NCBI GenBank assembly: GCA_023014335.1
Contig: JAECYW010000003.1
Coordinates: 930,001 to 994,000, forward strand
DNA length: 64,000 bases
From: Galerina marginata
Taxonomy: Eukaryota > Basidiomycota > Agaricomycetes > Agaricales > Galerinaceae
Direction of reading: 5' to 3'
Shown here piece by piece: positions 11,359 through 22,944 of this stretch (position 1 is the first letter of the stretch; every line of letters starts with the position of its first letter). A program made the position numbers and the translations under genes. The notes beneath the pieces are model-generated. The model was not told the origin of the DNA. It worked only from the letters and a program-made list of their open reading frames with translations, and ran no database searches.

Positions 11359-11365
11359 TATAAAA
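11359..11365 (+). promoter_or_regulatory. TATA box of HsbA copy 4
   Basis: TATAAAA followed by GGGG, 50 bp before the ATG at 11409. The duplicate gene at 41014 has the same box (TATAAAA at 41056-41062 on the minus strand). Confidence 0.65.
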
Positions 11366-11408
11366 GGGGATGCGGATTCGTTCGCCCTCACCAATCAACT
11401 TGTTCGAT

Positions 11409-12147
11409 ATGAAAGTCCAAACTGCATTTGCTATCCTTGGTTTCTTCGTCTCTGGAACTTCGGCGGTCACCATCGCAAATATTCTATCCGACATCAGCAC
11501 GATTGCCAGTCAGATTTCGACCCTAGACGATGCTGTTACTGCGTACCCCGCCACTGGAGGAACCCTCGTGGGTGCTTTGGTACGATCTTTTTCAACTATT
11601 CCACCTCTGCTCTGGAAGCATTAACAATATCTTTGTATCATCGGTAGGCTCTTCACAGTGATGCCACTACCCTCGTCAACTCCGTCAAAAAAGGAACGAC
11701 CGATGTGATCGTGAGTTTTTCTACGCCCAGTATTCTCGGTCAACGGACGCATCTCATCTTTATCCATATGTCTCAACTCAGGCTGTTACCCCGAAGCCGT
11801 TCTCCGAGGCTGATGCTAAATCAATCGTGAAAGCCGTGCAGGCATTCGAACCTAAGATTCTGGACGCCTTGAAGCAACTCGTTCTAAAAAAGCCAGCTTT
11901 TCAAGCGCTTCCTATTGGTGGCATTCCCGCCCTCGTGAAACAGGATTTGATCAGCCTCAACGCCAGTACAGTCGCGTTTGAGGCTGCTTTAATTGCGTCT
12001 GCCCCAGTAAGTGCTTCGTAATACAACTCAAATTTCCTTAGTGGCCTCATCAGTTAATTCTAGGCTGATCTGATCGCCACCGCCAACTCTATAAAGTCGA
12101 CTGTTGACGCTGCGTTCGCCAGCGCGGTTGCCGCCTACTCTTCGTAA
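11409..12147 (+). CDS. HsbA-like secreted protein, copy 4, 180 aa
   Basis: Exons: 11409-11579, 11648-11710, 11782-12006, 12064-12147; all in phase. Signal peptide at residues 1-19 (AILGFFVSGTSA), then DISTIASQISTLDDAVTAYP and ATGGTL. The 63-bp exon 2 starts ALHSDA. Exon 3 has PKPFSEADAKS, KKPAFQALPIGGIPALV and an Ala-rich end. The last exon ends VAAYSS. It is very close to copy 9 (40283-41014) in exon lengths, introns and promoter. It lies inside the inverted duplication and is followed by a broken piece of the aldolase gene. Confidence 0.9.
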
Positions 12148-12295
12148 TATACAAATTCTTGGTGTCACCCGAATGGCTGTTTGTTTAATTTAAATCTGAA
12201 GATTGTTGCGCCGAATAGTAATTTTACACGAAATGGTGTTCTATTATGAAATGAAATGAAAACATTTTGAACCGCTTTGCAATGATGCGCGAGTC

Positions 12296-12495
12296 TTCGC
12301 TCACTAGAGCTTCTCTTACTGCGAAAATTTTTTCCCTTGTTTCCCTCCGCTCTGGTAATAATTCCTTTGCTCAGAATCATGGCCTTTCATCTGCTTCTGC
12401 ATGCCTCCAAAGCCAACAAGCCAGCGTTGGAGCATGGTTAACACTACCTGGCACCTACCATGCGCAAACTGTCGCACAAGGTAGCCACCATCTAT
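12296..12495 (+). pseudogene. 5' fragment of an HpcH/HpaI aldolase gene, frameshifted
   Basis: The segment matches the 5' leader and first codons of the intact aldolase at 38947-39986. The start and MAFHLLLHASKANKPA are readable from 12379. Compared with the intact gene one base is missing near 12434 (gttggag against gttcggag), which shifts the frame before GAWLTLPGTYHAQTVAQG. Similarity stops near 12490, so only the first fifth of the gene is present. Confidence 0.75.
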
Positions 12496-12549
12496 CCTAT
12501 TCCGATTCGAGATCCGATGAAAACGCGACTGAACATACCTAGTGGTACA

Positions 12550-13330
12550 GATGCCAATAACTGAAGAGCGAAAGAGGCTGCCAGTCTTTCAACAGGATCA
12601 TGATGCGCCGCCGGTGTCAAAGAAACTGAGAACCATGATGTGGCAAGCATCGTCCATCTTTTTGTAATGTAAGAGTATGGAAATCGTACTTAGTGAGAGA
12701 TCGGAACAAGCTTTAACTCTACCAAGTAGGCTGGTCGGAGACATCGGAGTGCGATGCCTCTCATACAAAGCACAGGTAATATATGCAACCGGGAAAGCGC
12801 ACTGTTGAGCTAGAAGTGGGTGTCCGGCTGCCTAAAGTCGCCACTGTAACGATTAGTGTAACCAAAGCTGGCCTAGCTGGATGAAAACATTTCGAACATC
12901 ATTGACACTATTTCCTTTAACAGGGGAAGTTCCTTGGTAGATGATTCATTTTGCAACGGACAACGCGAATCGACCGCCATTTGCCTCCATACTCTAGTGG
13001 TTGAGGAGATCATCGAACTTTCAAAACTCCTCGCACAAGATTCGTTATTGGCCTTAGGTCATATTAGTGAAGCTGTCTGATCGCGTTATCACTCTCAGGT
13101 CCCCTTTCTGCCGGCGGTTCCAGTCACTGTAGCCTAAAGGTTGTTTCCCGAGGCGCGGCCTGCCAGAATGTTTGGAGGTACAAAGCCAAAGTGGTAGACG
13201 CAGCGATCGGATCCACTAGAGCTCCTAGCTCAATGAGAAAAGTCAAGTGTTTCCTGGTGAGGATAGTAAAGCGTAGCGCAGCTTAACCGATTACGTGACA
13301 TAGGACAACCCGCTGGAAGGACCTCACTGC
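12550..13330 (+). repeat. Direct segmental duplication, copy 1
   Basis: Similar over most of its length to 17570-18415 in the same orientation. Shared runs include aacaggatcatgatgcgccg and cattttgcaacggacaacgc. Origin unknown; no complete gene is visible in either copy. Confidence 0.75.
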
Positions 13331-13356
13331 AATATTTGTGGTACCAATTTCTAAGG

Positions 13357-13640
13357 CAAGATGGATGGAAAGAGCAGGTCACGTAAGGTTCAAAATTCAA
13401 ATTTGCAAACTTTGTCAAGATTTGACATGTGTAATGATTTTATCTTATCTTCCCTTCACGATCAGGCAATATTTTTCATTTTGATATCACTTGTACGCGA
13501 CTTTATCTCGGTGTACACAATCATCGAAGAATTCTGTACGCTGAGTTTGAACATTGAACATGCACTGAACTATTGCCTTTGCCAGATCTTTACTGTGATT
13601 ACCTGTACGTTGAACATGGCGATTAGGAACTATACGCGCT
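13357..13640 (+). repeat. Diverged copy of 10784-11075
   Basis: Shares ordered stretches with the DNA upstream of HsbA copy 4, including gaacatgcactgaac and the 20-mer gattaggaactatacgcgct. It overlaps the 3' end of the eroded HsbA copy 5. Confidence 0.6.
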
Positions 13641-14354
13641 TATGACATCGGCGAAGTCCACGTCGAAATTTGCGCCGACATTCATATCGGAGGAGTCATC
13701 GTCGGTCTACCAAAAAGATTTAAAAAAACCGGAGTTTTCTTAAGGCTGGGAGACAATGAAGGGAAAAGATAGTTCTCACCGGAACAAAGGGAAGCAAGGC
13801 CGGTCCAATATTGAAGGTAGCAACCATGAGGCGCTCCAAAGCACCTCTCAGAATAGGAACGAGGAAATTTTCATTTAAACCAAGTAAAAGTGCAGCTATT
13901 TCTGGTTTCAATTTGACGAGTAACATGAGGCCATGCCTGACGACCAGTTGGTCGTTTGAGCCCATAGACAAAATGTCTTGGGCATCTGTCTCGGAAAGCG
14001 CCAGCATTGCGGGTGTGGTAGCCTGAATAATGTTGAGAGTTTCTGAAATCATCAATGTGTTCTGTTGCTGCAAGCGAACTTAGCTTACGCCAAGTTCCTT
14101 CGTGATTTTTTCTTTCGCAGACGAGAGGTCGTTCGTCGCTACGACGATGCTCTACAAATAAAAAGAAAATATTGAGTGAATGAGACAGAAATCAGCACGT
14201 CTGGTATAAAATAACAGACATATAGGGAAAAGACATCCGGTTCTGCGTTGGTTGAGAATGCAGTTATGGTATTGTCTAAGGCAACATTTTTCTGCCCCAC
14301 AGTTTCGACTGGCCTTGCGGGCCAACGCTGCGCGCGGCATGTACGAGACCCCAT
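13623..14354 (-). pseudogene. HsbA-like copy 5, divergent, with eroded 5' end
   Basis: Three HsbA exons are readable: 14089-14151 (again 63 bp), 13780-14022 and 13623-13706, all in phase, ending VISAYSS. The first exon retains VALDNTITAFSTN but not the GGTL turn. The sequence upstream gives a basic, non-hydrophobic start rather than a signal peptide, and the 5' splice site (gtcttt) is weak. Exon 3 has drifted and lacks the KKPAF motif (KLKPEIAALL instead). It is probably a decaying copy; an undetected upstream exon encoding a signal peptide is the alternative. Confidence 0.55.
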
Positions 14355-17184
14355 TGAGAACTGGACCTTTTTTACTACCCAGCCATGCCCTCCTTTGTTT
14401 TTTTAAGATCAGTGAATTACATAAGGTAAGGAGATTCAATCAAGTGATCTCCCGCTTCGAAATAATCAGCTGTGAGTTCCCAAAATAGGTAGCTTACCCA
14501 TTTTGAACCGCAACCATGACCAAGGTTTTTGCGCATCGTCCAAGACTGTGCCCAGCTCCTCCTTGTGTTTGATATTGCACGGCTCATCAGTAATCACCCA
14601 CCGAATTTTACAACCTCTCAGGCATGCGGCATGCCTGGCCCAACTCTTTTGACGAAGCTGACAGAATTAGACCCCCCCTGTAAATCCGGCAGGGGTAGGA
14701 TACCTCACAAGAACGACGACATTAAAAGTGAGTACACCCAACAGGTATGCTGCTTGTATGTCATTCTGACCAATTTTCGAGTTTACACCAGTTCCAATGG
14801 ACAAAACTCGTAGCACTAGTTGTTCCTCCGCCTCCATAATGTGTCAACCCCTGTCCACAAATCCCGCAGTATACTTTCCCTTATGACCTGCCGTCTTCAT
14901 GTTGTTGATGTCTGCTACAACTGCAGTATCTGCCTTTGGACATTCAGCGTCGAGGTCTTGTCCTGGATTGTCCTCCTGCGCAGCCCTCCGGACATCTGCA
15001 ACCCAGAACTTACGGCGTACCCATTCAATAACTATTCAAAGTAGGTAGGTGGTCAATTTGTATACAGGTAAAATAGATAACAGTTACAGAGTAAAGGCCC
15101 GGGCTGATTTGGGGATGGCGAGTCGACGAAAACAGTGACCGGTAGAACACCTTTCAATTGCTGACAATGCATTTGAAAAGATTATTGTGTACGTAATTCA
15201 AATCCAGCCACCCATTCAGTGATGAGCAACGCATCGCTGCGCTATGCGCGGTCCGAAGTCCAAATCTGATTTCGCATACCGCTTACTTCGCCTGCCGTGC
15301 CGAACACAGCCAGTCACCGGTACTCACCTTACCGGAGGCCTTCCTCAAAACGCCTCCGCTAAGCCTACTTTCGCTTTAGTCGCCCTCGCCCTTATTTCCT
15401 CAGATCCACCATATTCCGCTCTCGAAAACCCACGGCACGCTAGCTGAACGATGGTAAAATCTTGGATTTGTAAAAGAAGTATCGTGAAACTTACAATTCG
15501 TCTAAAGCTCGCTGGCAACCTTACTATTATGCAAACACACCAACACCAATCTTCAAGTCTTCCCTTCGGTTTTGAACTACCAGCGGCTGCGACGAAGAAC
15601 ACGGCAACGGAGGGAGACGACGTAGGCGAGCCCTACGAATGACGGCCTGTCTGAATTGGAGAACTGACTAAGGTTTGTCGGCAGCCTTATTATGCAAACC
15701 CATCACCACCAGCAATTCGTGTGGCAGTCGAACGCAAGTCGAACGTGTACGGAGAAGGCGGGTGCTCGAAGATGAAGACGAGACGACGAGGAGGTTGCCG
15801 ATGGCCTGAAGACCGTAAGTGAAATTGATATAATTCCTAGGGTTAGGACGACTCATCTAGCCCAATTCTAGCTTTTGACTATGCAGCGCACCCCTCACGG
15901 TCCAGCCCAAATTTATCCTAAAGAAAAACTTGTTGTTCGTCGCAGCCTCGCAGGCGGTGTGTATGCGAGTGAGCCTTCTCTTGAGGGCTCATCAAGCAGA
16001 GGCAAAGTTCTAGCCTTTGCCACGGTACGTCGTACCAATCGTGATAGACGTATAAGCAGACTTACCAAGCACGTCCGCAGCCATATCATAAAAACCCGTC
16101 GACGCTGCCGAGCGCAAATTCATCATCGCTTGAGGTTAGTGGTGACTCCTGTGTTCACAAATTGAGGGACGGAGGAGGTGGTGTAGGTGATCATGAAGCC
16201 CTAGGTCTCAGTAAGTCGTACGAATCACGGATCCAAATTAATCGACTTACCAACATCCCTGGCAGCTCTGTTATGCGACCCAACATTGCCATCCAACCCC
16301 AATCCGCTATTGAATCCGTCCACGAGTCCGGAAAGCAATGACAACCACTGTGATGGGCGGGCGTTCTCGGACGCGGGCGCGGTATGGAGGCTGTGGGCCA
16401 GTGTGAGGACGATGGAATGGAATCGTGAGTTGAGCTTGTGAGAAAGAGGGAAGAGTCGTGTAGACTATTTCACGCATCTTGTGGGTCTCCCACAACCTGG
16501 ATCCCCCCTCGCGTTCCGTCTAACCACGAAAACCGTTCGAAAATTCAAATATCGTCTTATAGCCTTCAAATTAGAAGGAAGCGCATAAAAAGATGTAGGT
16601 CGCGTTCAATCAAGTTCTGCAAACACATATGTACAATATCAATAATAATAAAAAGTAAAAAAATAAAGATGTACTCATCATGCATTTATTGAGGCGTTGA
16701 AGAGGCAAAAACAACGAAGCCGAAGGCAAAACCATCGACTTCCAAATCGGGGGCAAAACTACAGGTACCGTCTACGCACAAAGCTCGCATGTTGGGCATC
16801 TTCATTCAATCTTCGTCGACCGCCAAGCACACAATAGGTCGTAAGCGACAGAAAACACAACATCAGTTGGGACACGTTAGTGATGTCGCATTAGGCAGTT
16901 AAATAAGGGTATGGCGAGCTTGAAGGGCGGCACGGGAAACAACTGTGGTTGAGCAGAAATATTGAAAGGAAGCAACGATCATAAACAGAATCGAGTGCTT
17001 TTGGATTGCTGACAACGCGTTCCGAAAAGAAAATGGTGGACGTCATACTTTGCTGGCTTTAGGCTAAAGTTTAGGTACCTCCATTATGGTCTCAAATTCA
17101 GCTACATTAAAAGAAATAAAAAGCAATCTAAAGGGTGCTTAACCTCCAGCCAAAGGTTTCTTTCAACATGCATTACAGTAACTT
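14355..17184. other. Gene-poor region with short internal repeats
   Basis: No complete gene recognised. Between about 15510 and 16310 a loose motif recurs three or four times (cagccttattatgcaaaccc-like, at about 15525, 15685, 16070 and 16270). An A/T-rich stretch lies at 16620-16690. Confidence 0.4.
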
Positions 17185-17435
17185 GAAGTTGGCGTCGAGG
17201 ATTTGCTGTCCTATCTGATTACCAAGCTCGACTTCCTAATCGGGGGCAAATGTACTCGTACCGTGGGAACGGAACTGGCTTCTGGGGTACAAGAACGATC
17301 CCTAAAGGGTCTCGTAAAGTCCACCTTGAGTGCATCAGGGGTCAAAGCGAAAACGGCACAGATAAGTGAGGATAATATCATGAATGTGGTTTTCGGGTTC
17401 ATTTTTCGATATTTCTCGGTTTGGACCTTTCGCAA
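17185..17435 (-). pseudogene. Possible HsbA signal-peptide relic
   Basis: An ATG with a hydrophobic leader, KTTFMILSSLICAVFAL, resembles the leader of copy 3 (QTTFIFLSSLVVATLA). What follows does not match the HsbA body and hits a stop after about 60 residues. A shared piece near 16739-16790 repeats part of this region. Could be chance. Confidence 0.25.
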
Positions 17436-17569
17436 GAGCGTCGTAGAGTAAGGTGTCGACTCTGCAGTTTGTCCTTATATCAGGAGACCGAGAATTCTTC
17501 GATGGCATAATTTTGGTTAGGCGTCCAATTGAATGGGCACGCGATTGAACATGCCGGGTAGTGCACATG

Positions 17570-18415
17570 CCAAAAACGAAGAGCGAAAGAGGTTGGCAGT
17601 CCTGTAACAGGATCATGATGCGCCGCCGGTGTGCGGCCAAAGAAACTGAGAACCATAAAGTGGCAAGCGTCGTCCAACCTCGTAATGGAAGAGAATGGAA
17701 ATCACTTAATGAGAGCGGAACATTTGTCAACAAGCTTTATCGGACGCCTGCCAGCATGCCTGGTTTTCAATCGAGTCTACTGCATTCCTCCTTGAGACAA
17801 AGAACTCTTTCCTGCTCTGAGAATCCGCGTAAACAGTAACAAATCCAGCCTGGAAAGAGCACCAATGAGCTGGAAGTGAGCGTCGATCCTAAAGTCGCCA
17901 CGGTAAGTGTACCCGAATCTGACCCAGCTGGTAGAAATCATTTTCGAAGACCACCAGTGACACGATTCCTTCAACCAGGGAAGTTCCTTGATAGATGACT
18001 CATTTTGCAACGGACAACGCGAATCGAGCGCGAGCTGCCTCGATACTTTGGTGGACAAGGAATCATCGAGCTTTCAAGACTTATCGCACAAATCTATTAT
18101 GAGCTATTAGTGAAGCTGCCTGGTCGCATGACGAATCGGATATCATCTAGGTCCCCTTTCCGCCAGGAGTTCCAGACTTCCAGTTACTGGAGGTGTATTC
18201 ACCGAGGCGCTGCCTGCAAAAGAGTTTTGGGATTTAAGCCAGTGTAGTAGACGCAGCGATGGGATCCAAGTCCATAGCTAGAGCCAATTTCAACCTTTGG
18301 AACTGCTCCTAGCCGGATGAGGAAAATCCAAGTGCTTCCTGGTGAGGACGATAGTAAATTGGCATAGTGCAGCTTAACGGATCAACTGTCATAAAAATCC
18401 CCGCTGGAAGTCTAC
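17570..18415 (+). repeat. Direct segmental duplication, copy 2
   Basis: Counterpart of 12550-13330 in the same orientation. Both copies end with related sequence (cccgctggaag, then gcttcctggtgagga-like on the plus strand). The minus-strand tails read LSC...YYRPHQEALGFS and LSC...YYPHQETLDFS, hinting at a lost coding exon. Confidence 0.7.
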
Positions 18416-18667
18416 AATGTCGAAGAAAAAGATTGATTTCAGAAACCGGCCGTCCGTATGCTTGGGGTGAAAGGCGAACCTTGTACGATCCTCTGTGAAG
18501 ACCGGTTTGTACCAGCCTCCACATTCGTACATTCAAGCCTTTAAACGACTTGTCAGTCACGAAAACGACACCTAAGATCACGGGTGCAAATCAAGGACGA
18601 ATATGCGGTAGATCTGCGTTGCAAAGTTGATTCCGTAGGTAGGTCGACAACATAAACGGGATTGAAA

Positions 18668-19260
18668 CTATTTGTCTCCGAAACTTTTTTCCTCGAGCTC
18701 AATTTCACGAGACTCTTGGGTGAGCTCGCAGGGCGTGCACCATAAAGCAGAGCAGCAGTCTTTCAAGGCGTCTCCCTTGATTTTGTAGCGTGCCCTGATG
18801 TCGCCTCGTTGCATCATCTAGAGAGATAACACACCATCAGCGTCAAAAAGACATCGGGACATTTCAATCAGAAGAGTTTACCTGCATAAGCCAGCCGAAA
18901 CCAGCCCAGGTAACGATACCGTGAACCACGCAGTCTGTGGTCACTATATCAGAATCGGAATCATCCGCAGGGCGACCGGTGGTCGAGAGCATCTCGTAAC
19001 GATGCTTGACTTTGCTGTAGATAATGCAAGGACAGAAGCACGCCACGAAATCTGAGGAGATAGATATATAGTCATCATCATGAAATCAAGTCTTTGAAAA
19101 GCAAATCAGCCTAACAAGTTCCGGCGTCACCCCAGCATCCACGGATGCTTTCACTCCATTCACGCTCGCCGTTAGCGTCAAGAGGAAGCCCTTTTGAGTT
19201 GCGGTTTCCACCACTTACAGCCATGCCTGGGTTGGCCTTGGGTTGTTGTGCATAGGCCAT
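18668..19260 (-). CDS. PLAC8 family cysteine-rich protein, 154 aa
   Basis: Exons: 19116-19260, 18882-19051, 18668-18817; in phase. The N-terminal 45 residues are polar. The PLAC8 core follows: CWGDAGT, then ACFCPCIIYSKVKHRYE, a short hydrophobic stretch GIVTWAGFGWLMQ, then RGDIRARYKIKGD and the second Cys cluster DCCSALWCTPCELTQESREI. These are the two Cys-rich blocks and the closing CELxQExREI that define the family. Family members act at membranes in cell-size control, metal handling or fruiting; no specific role can be read here. Confidence 0.88.
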
Positions 19261-21030
19261 GTTGGAAATATTAATGTCTGGGAGAGGCGAAGTGCTGAAA
19301 CAGGAAGCAGCGGAATCTCTGGGCGAGTTTGATTTCAGTTGCCAGACTGAGACAAAGCCGAATAAATTATGCCTTGACCATAGAGACTGCCGAATGGCCA
19401 AGTATACAGGAAGTAATCGAAAGGAGGGAAGGAGAGTTGAAGAACCCGGAAGGATGAGTCCATGGTCGATGGTTTGGTTGCTGACAAGGTCCCGTTTTTG
19501 GTTTCTTGGGGTCGTTTGTTACCGGACCGAACAACCGGAACTTTCTGAGTCTGTCCCTCAAGACTGCTGGTGGATGACATGGACACGCACCATCTCCAAA
19601 CCCCACTGTGATCCCTTCAGTTCAAGACGTAGTATTTCCATCGACACTTGAGCTCAGGCATATTGTCCTTTGCCCGTGAATAAGCATAAAGAAGGTATTT
19701 AAGTTTATATTTATTAGCTCTGTGGGCCATTGCCTTGCATGGCATTTACGAGTCTAATTTCCTGTTTAAATTTCTATACTAACATAGATTGCGTCTACAA
19801 CTTGTTTAGCCTAAGTAGGGAAGAAATACGCTACAGTTTAGGTATGGTATTTGTTCTCGTACTCGAAAATTGAATAAGGAATGTGGAAGGAAAAATAATA
19901 CATTAAATGGCGGGTGCTCGTAACAGCATCATTTATCCTTCGGAAATGGAGAGCATCTTGAGAGCCCGAAGATGGTCAGAGTACTAACACGGGAGATGGA
20001 CATCTATTTGCCGAACCAGTGGAAATGTGCCAGCGTAATCTGTGAGATTGTAATGAGGAATAAACGAGGGTAGTAGATTTAGACGACGTACCATGGGCCT
20101 CCCTCCATAAGAGTCTCCCTAGTCCTCATTGTGTTATCTTCTATGCTTGTAGGGACAGCGCACGGTGTTCAGACTTGATTACCCAGCCATTTTTCTGTTC
20201 ACGCCTTTCCGATAAACAGCAGGCGACGAACGCCTTGACGTACATGTGCGAGCTAATGCGATTTTCGCCGGTGTTATGAACAACAGTGCACTCAAGTTTA
20301 ACGTTTCGGATAGGAGACAGCTAAAAGTGTGTGAGAGGTGGGGCGGGCACACAAGCCTCACGACGTTATCGTGGTCGAGAGGCCGGAGGGTAGACGAGGA
20401 CAGCGGAGGAGTCGCTGTTGAGGAGAAGACGCGAGGTTGAGAGGGGAGATGCGAGGTTGACTCATTGAGAGGGGATTAGCGAGACAGGACGACGGGGCTC
20501 AAATGCCAGCATCTGAGAGGTCGGAGGGCAAAGGAGAACAGCGGAGGCCTCAAGGTCGAGGGGGGAAACGCAGGACAGCAGGCCGCGGGTTGGAGTGGCA
20601 CCTCGGAACGTCGATGATGAAGTGATGTTCCTGGAAAGCGAAGTAAGTCTTTGGGAGTACTTTTACATACCATGGACGCGAAGAGGTCGAATCGGAGTAA
20701 AGGAGCTGAGGAGGGACAGAGAACGAACGTTGAACGTTGAACTGATTGAACCCACATGAAGAGCCGAGAAGCACAGCGGAGCCAAAAATAAACACCCAGG
20801 TCCAGGACAATAATAGAACGAGTCCTATAAATAGGACTCGTAACATTGGCAGGGGATCTTCTCCGCACACCATCCAAAACGTGTTATTGCGGAATTTGTC
20901 TGTGGAAAGTTCTCCCTGCTATCGACGACATGTCACCTCACGGAAAATCAATTTGGCGCTCTGGACTTCCGTATATAAAGTCAAGCCTTCGAGTTTCAAA
21001 TTCCGTCCAGATTTATCGGTATAAGGAACC
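19261..21030. other. Gene-poor spacer with a G/A-rich repeated segment
   Basis: No gene recognised. Two similar purine-rich stretches at about 20380-20420 and 20515-20550 share gagaggycggagggyarasgaggacagcgg-like sequence. The right end is the 5' flank of the MARVEL-like gene. Confidence 0.4.
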
Positions 21031-22053
21031 ATGGTTTTTAACGTCAACCACGCCTTTTCCATAATGCGCACAATAGCCTTCGGTCTGTCCCATCCAATCA
21101 GTTCCAACTTCGTTTGACGTTGTCATTTGACACTGCTTACATAGGAGCCCTAACTCTTTCAGCTGTGGTAGAGCTGGCACTTTCTGCGGCCTTCAGCAAT
21201 TGGGCGCGGATAAGGTATGGCAGGTCCTACAAATTTGCGGTGCTGGGTATGGTGAGTGCCGGCTTGACCATGTGTAGCCTCCCGGTATTGTACGTGACCT
21301 ATGGCCTATTTCCTCGAGTTTTCTGAACCATTTCTTTTCGTCTAGACTTTTTCTATCACTGAAGCGCAAAGGTGCTATGCTTTCCATAGTGGCGTATGAG
21401 GTAGGGTGGACTTGTGAGTGAACTCCATGATTAAGTCACAGCGAATATGGTGAACTTATTTCGAAATATCTGTTATAGTCATCCTTTGGGGCATGTGGGT
21501 CAGTACCAGCGGATTCACTATGCATTTTTCGCGACATTGGGTCCCCACCTGCTTTCACATCTTCCGTAACGTGTTGCACATTATTCTTCTGTCCTAATAA
21601 TCGATATTTTTTCCTGTTCTGCTCAGATCATAATCTATGTCGCGAAATCCAAGCACTCAATGTATTTTGCTTTGTTTCCTGGGTCATCTGTACGTCATCC
21701 GATTCGAACATCAGTCGAAGGGTCTCACCGTTTGGTAAAACTTGTGTTACTGTAAATTTGCAGTGTTCATATACGGCATTACCCTCCTTTTCCTTGTTGT
21801 TAGACAACACACGCGGGGAAATTCAGCGGTCTGGAAAGGATACATTAATTCAATTGACTTCGCCGCTGCAAGCCCATACCCGAGGCCTCCGTCGCCTTCC
21901 ACTGTCGAAGACAAAGGCGATGGTTCTGACACGCCATTTTCTACGACTCAACACCCATCAATCCAAGCCAGTTCGGCGCAAATCTACAGTCAAAGTGCAC
22001 AGGCTACCGTTCCCGCTCAAGGATTGTCATGGAGCCCTTATCCTGAGGTTTGA
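21031..22053 (+). CDS. MARVEL-like four-helix membrane protein, 234 aa
   Basis: Exons: 21031-21082, 21145-21289, 21346-21413, 21479-21565, 21627-21689, 21764-22053; every phase agrees. Four membrane spans are visible: residues 10-35 (IAFGALTLSAVVELALSA), around 45-65 (FAVLGMVSAGLTMCSLPVL), around 75-95 (SIVAYEVGWTFILWGMWV) and around 125-150 (FCFVSWVILFIYGITLLFL). The CREIQALNVF segment just before the last span is typical of basidiomycete MARVEL-type proteins. A polar tail of about 75 residues is rich in Ser, Pro and Gln. Start choice: ATG 21031; a second ATG at 21064 would also serve. Likely in the plasma membrane or vesicles; function unknown. Confidence 0.72.
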
Positions 22054-22944
22054 AATATGTGTGTGTATGTCGGCGTCGGGGAGATGGACTATTGAACGCA
22101 TGTACATTCTAGTATTCACACACTTCAGAGGGACTAATAAATGGGTGCTATTTCGTGACTTAATGTTCAGGCCCAAGACTGTTACCAACGATCCTGGTTG
22201 AATTGCCGTTGAAGTTGAAAATGTCATGCAACCTGCGACGAAATTAAGCCATACCAGTCGCGACGAGCTAAAACGTATACCTGGCAGTAAATTATGCCAG
22301 TAATTCTCGGCCGAATATTCCCACTTGAAGTACCAAAACAATACTATGGGTCCAAGTGGTCTCTTATACCGGTGACTGCTTCCTTTGAATTGTACTCTAG
22401 CCTAAATCGCTAACAAATAAAACCGACAAAAAATGCTCCGGCGCCTATTGTCATCCGGTACCTGCCTACGCATTTTCTGTTACATATGTAGTACTTACTA
22501 CATTATTAAATATCCTCGAACTCATGCTAGCCAGCTAAAACAACTTAGATCTGATTATCGCGTCGGAAAGACATCAAAAAACAAATCCCAACTTATTAAA
22601 GATCTGCGAACGTGATTGAAGATTATGGAGGCTGATTCGAGCCATTACAGGAACTGGCTCGAATATGTGAGGTTAATCTCTAGTCAGCCTCGAAGCTGTC
22701 CAATAACTTCTGATATATTTTTTGGCGTTTTTCCGACACAGGGAAGATGGCTTGGGTATTTGTCATTCAAGTCAGCCAGCGCATATGCAGCCGCTCTCTC
22801 TTTTGCAATGTCGAGCTGAGACCCGGTCGCCCATACATAATGCTGGCTATCAACTGTGGGAAGCAGGAAGATATCAGAAAATACTGTTTGAATTATGGAA
22901 ATAGCTGCTCACCGGTGGCAATGCAAAAAATCCATAGGGATTCT
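22054..22944. other. Intergenic, left flank of the TIR element
   Basis: Holds the 3' flank of the MARVEL-like gene. No other gene recognised. Confidence 0.4.

Larger units (their letters stand above)
11090..12495 (+). repeat. Inverted segmental duplication, copy A (HsbA promoter, HsbA gene, aldolase fragment)
   Basis: Matches the reverse complement of about 39870-41320 in the same order: promoter segment (shared run CCCAGAGATCATCATTCCTC), HsbA gene, then the 5' end of an aldolase gene. The match continues through coding exons, introns and flanks, so it is a DNA-level duplication rather than gene-family similarity alone. Confidence 0.8.

Noticed and set aside
15244..16500. Repeated short segments that might be exons of a repeat protein
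   Set aside because: The repeats are short, poorly conserved and give no consistent open frame with splice sites on either strand.
20476..20877. 133-residue minus-strand ORF
   Set aside because: Lies in a purine-rich repeated segment with no recognisable motif.
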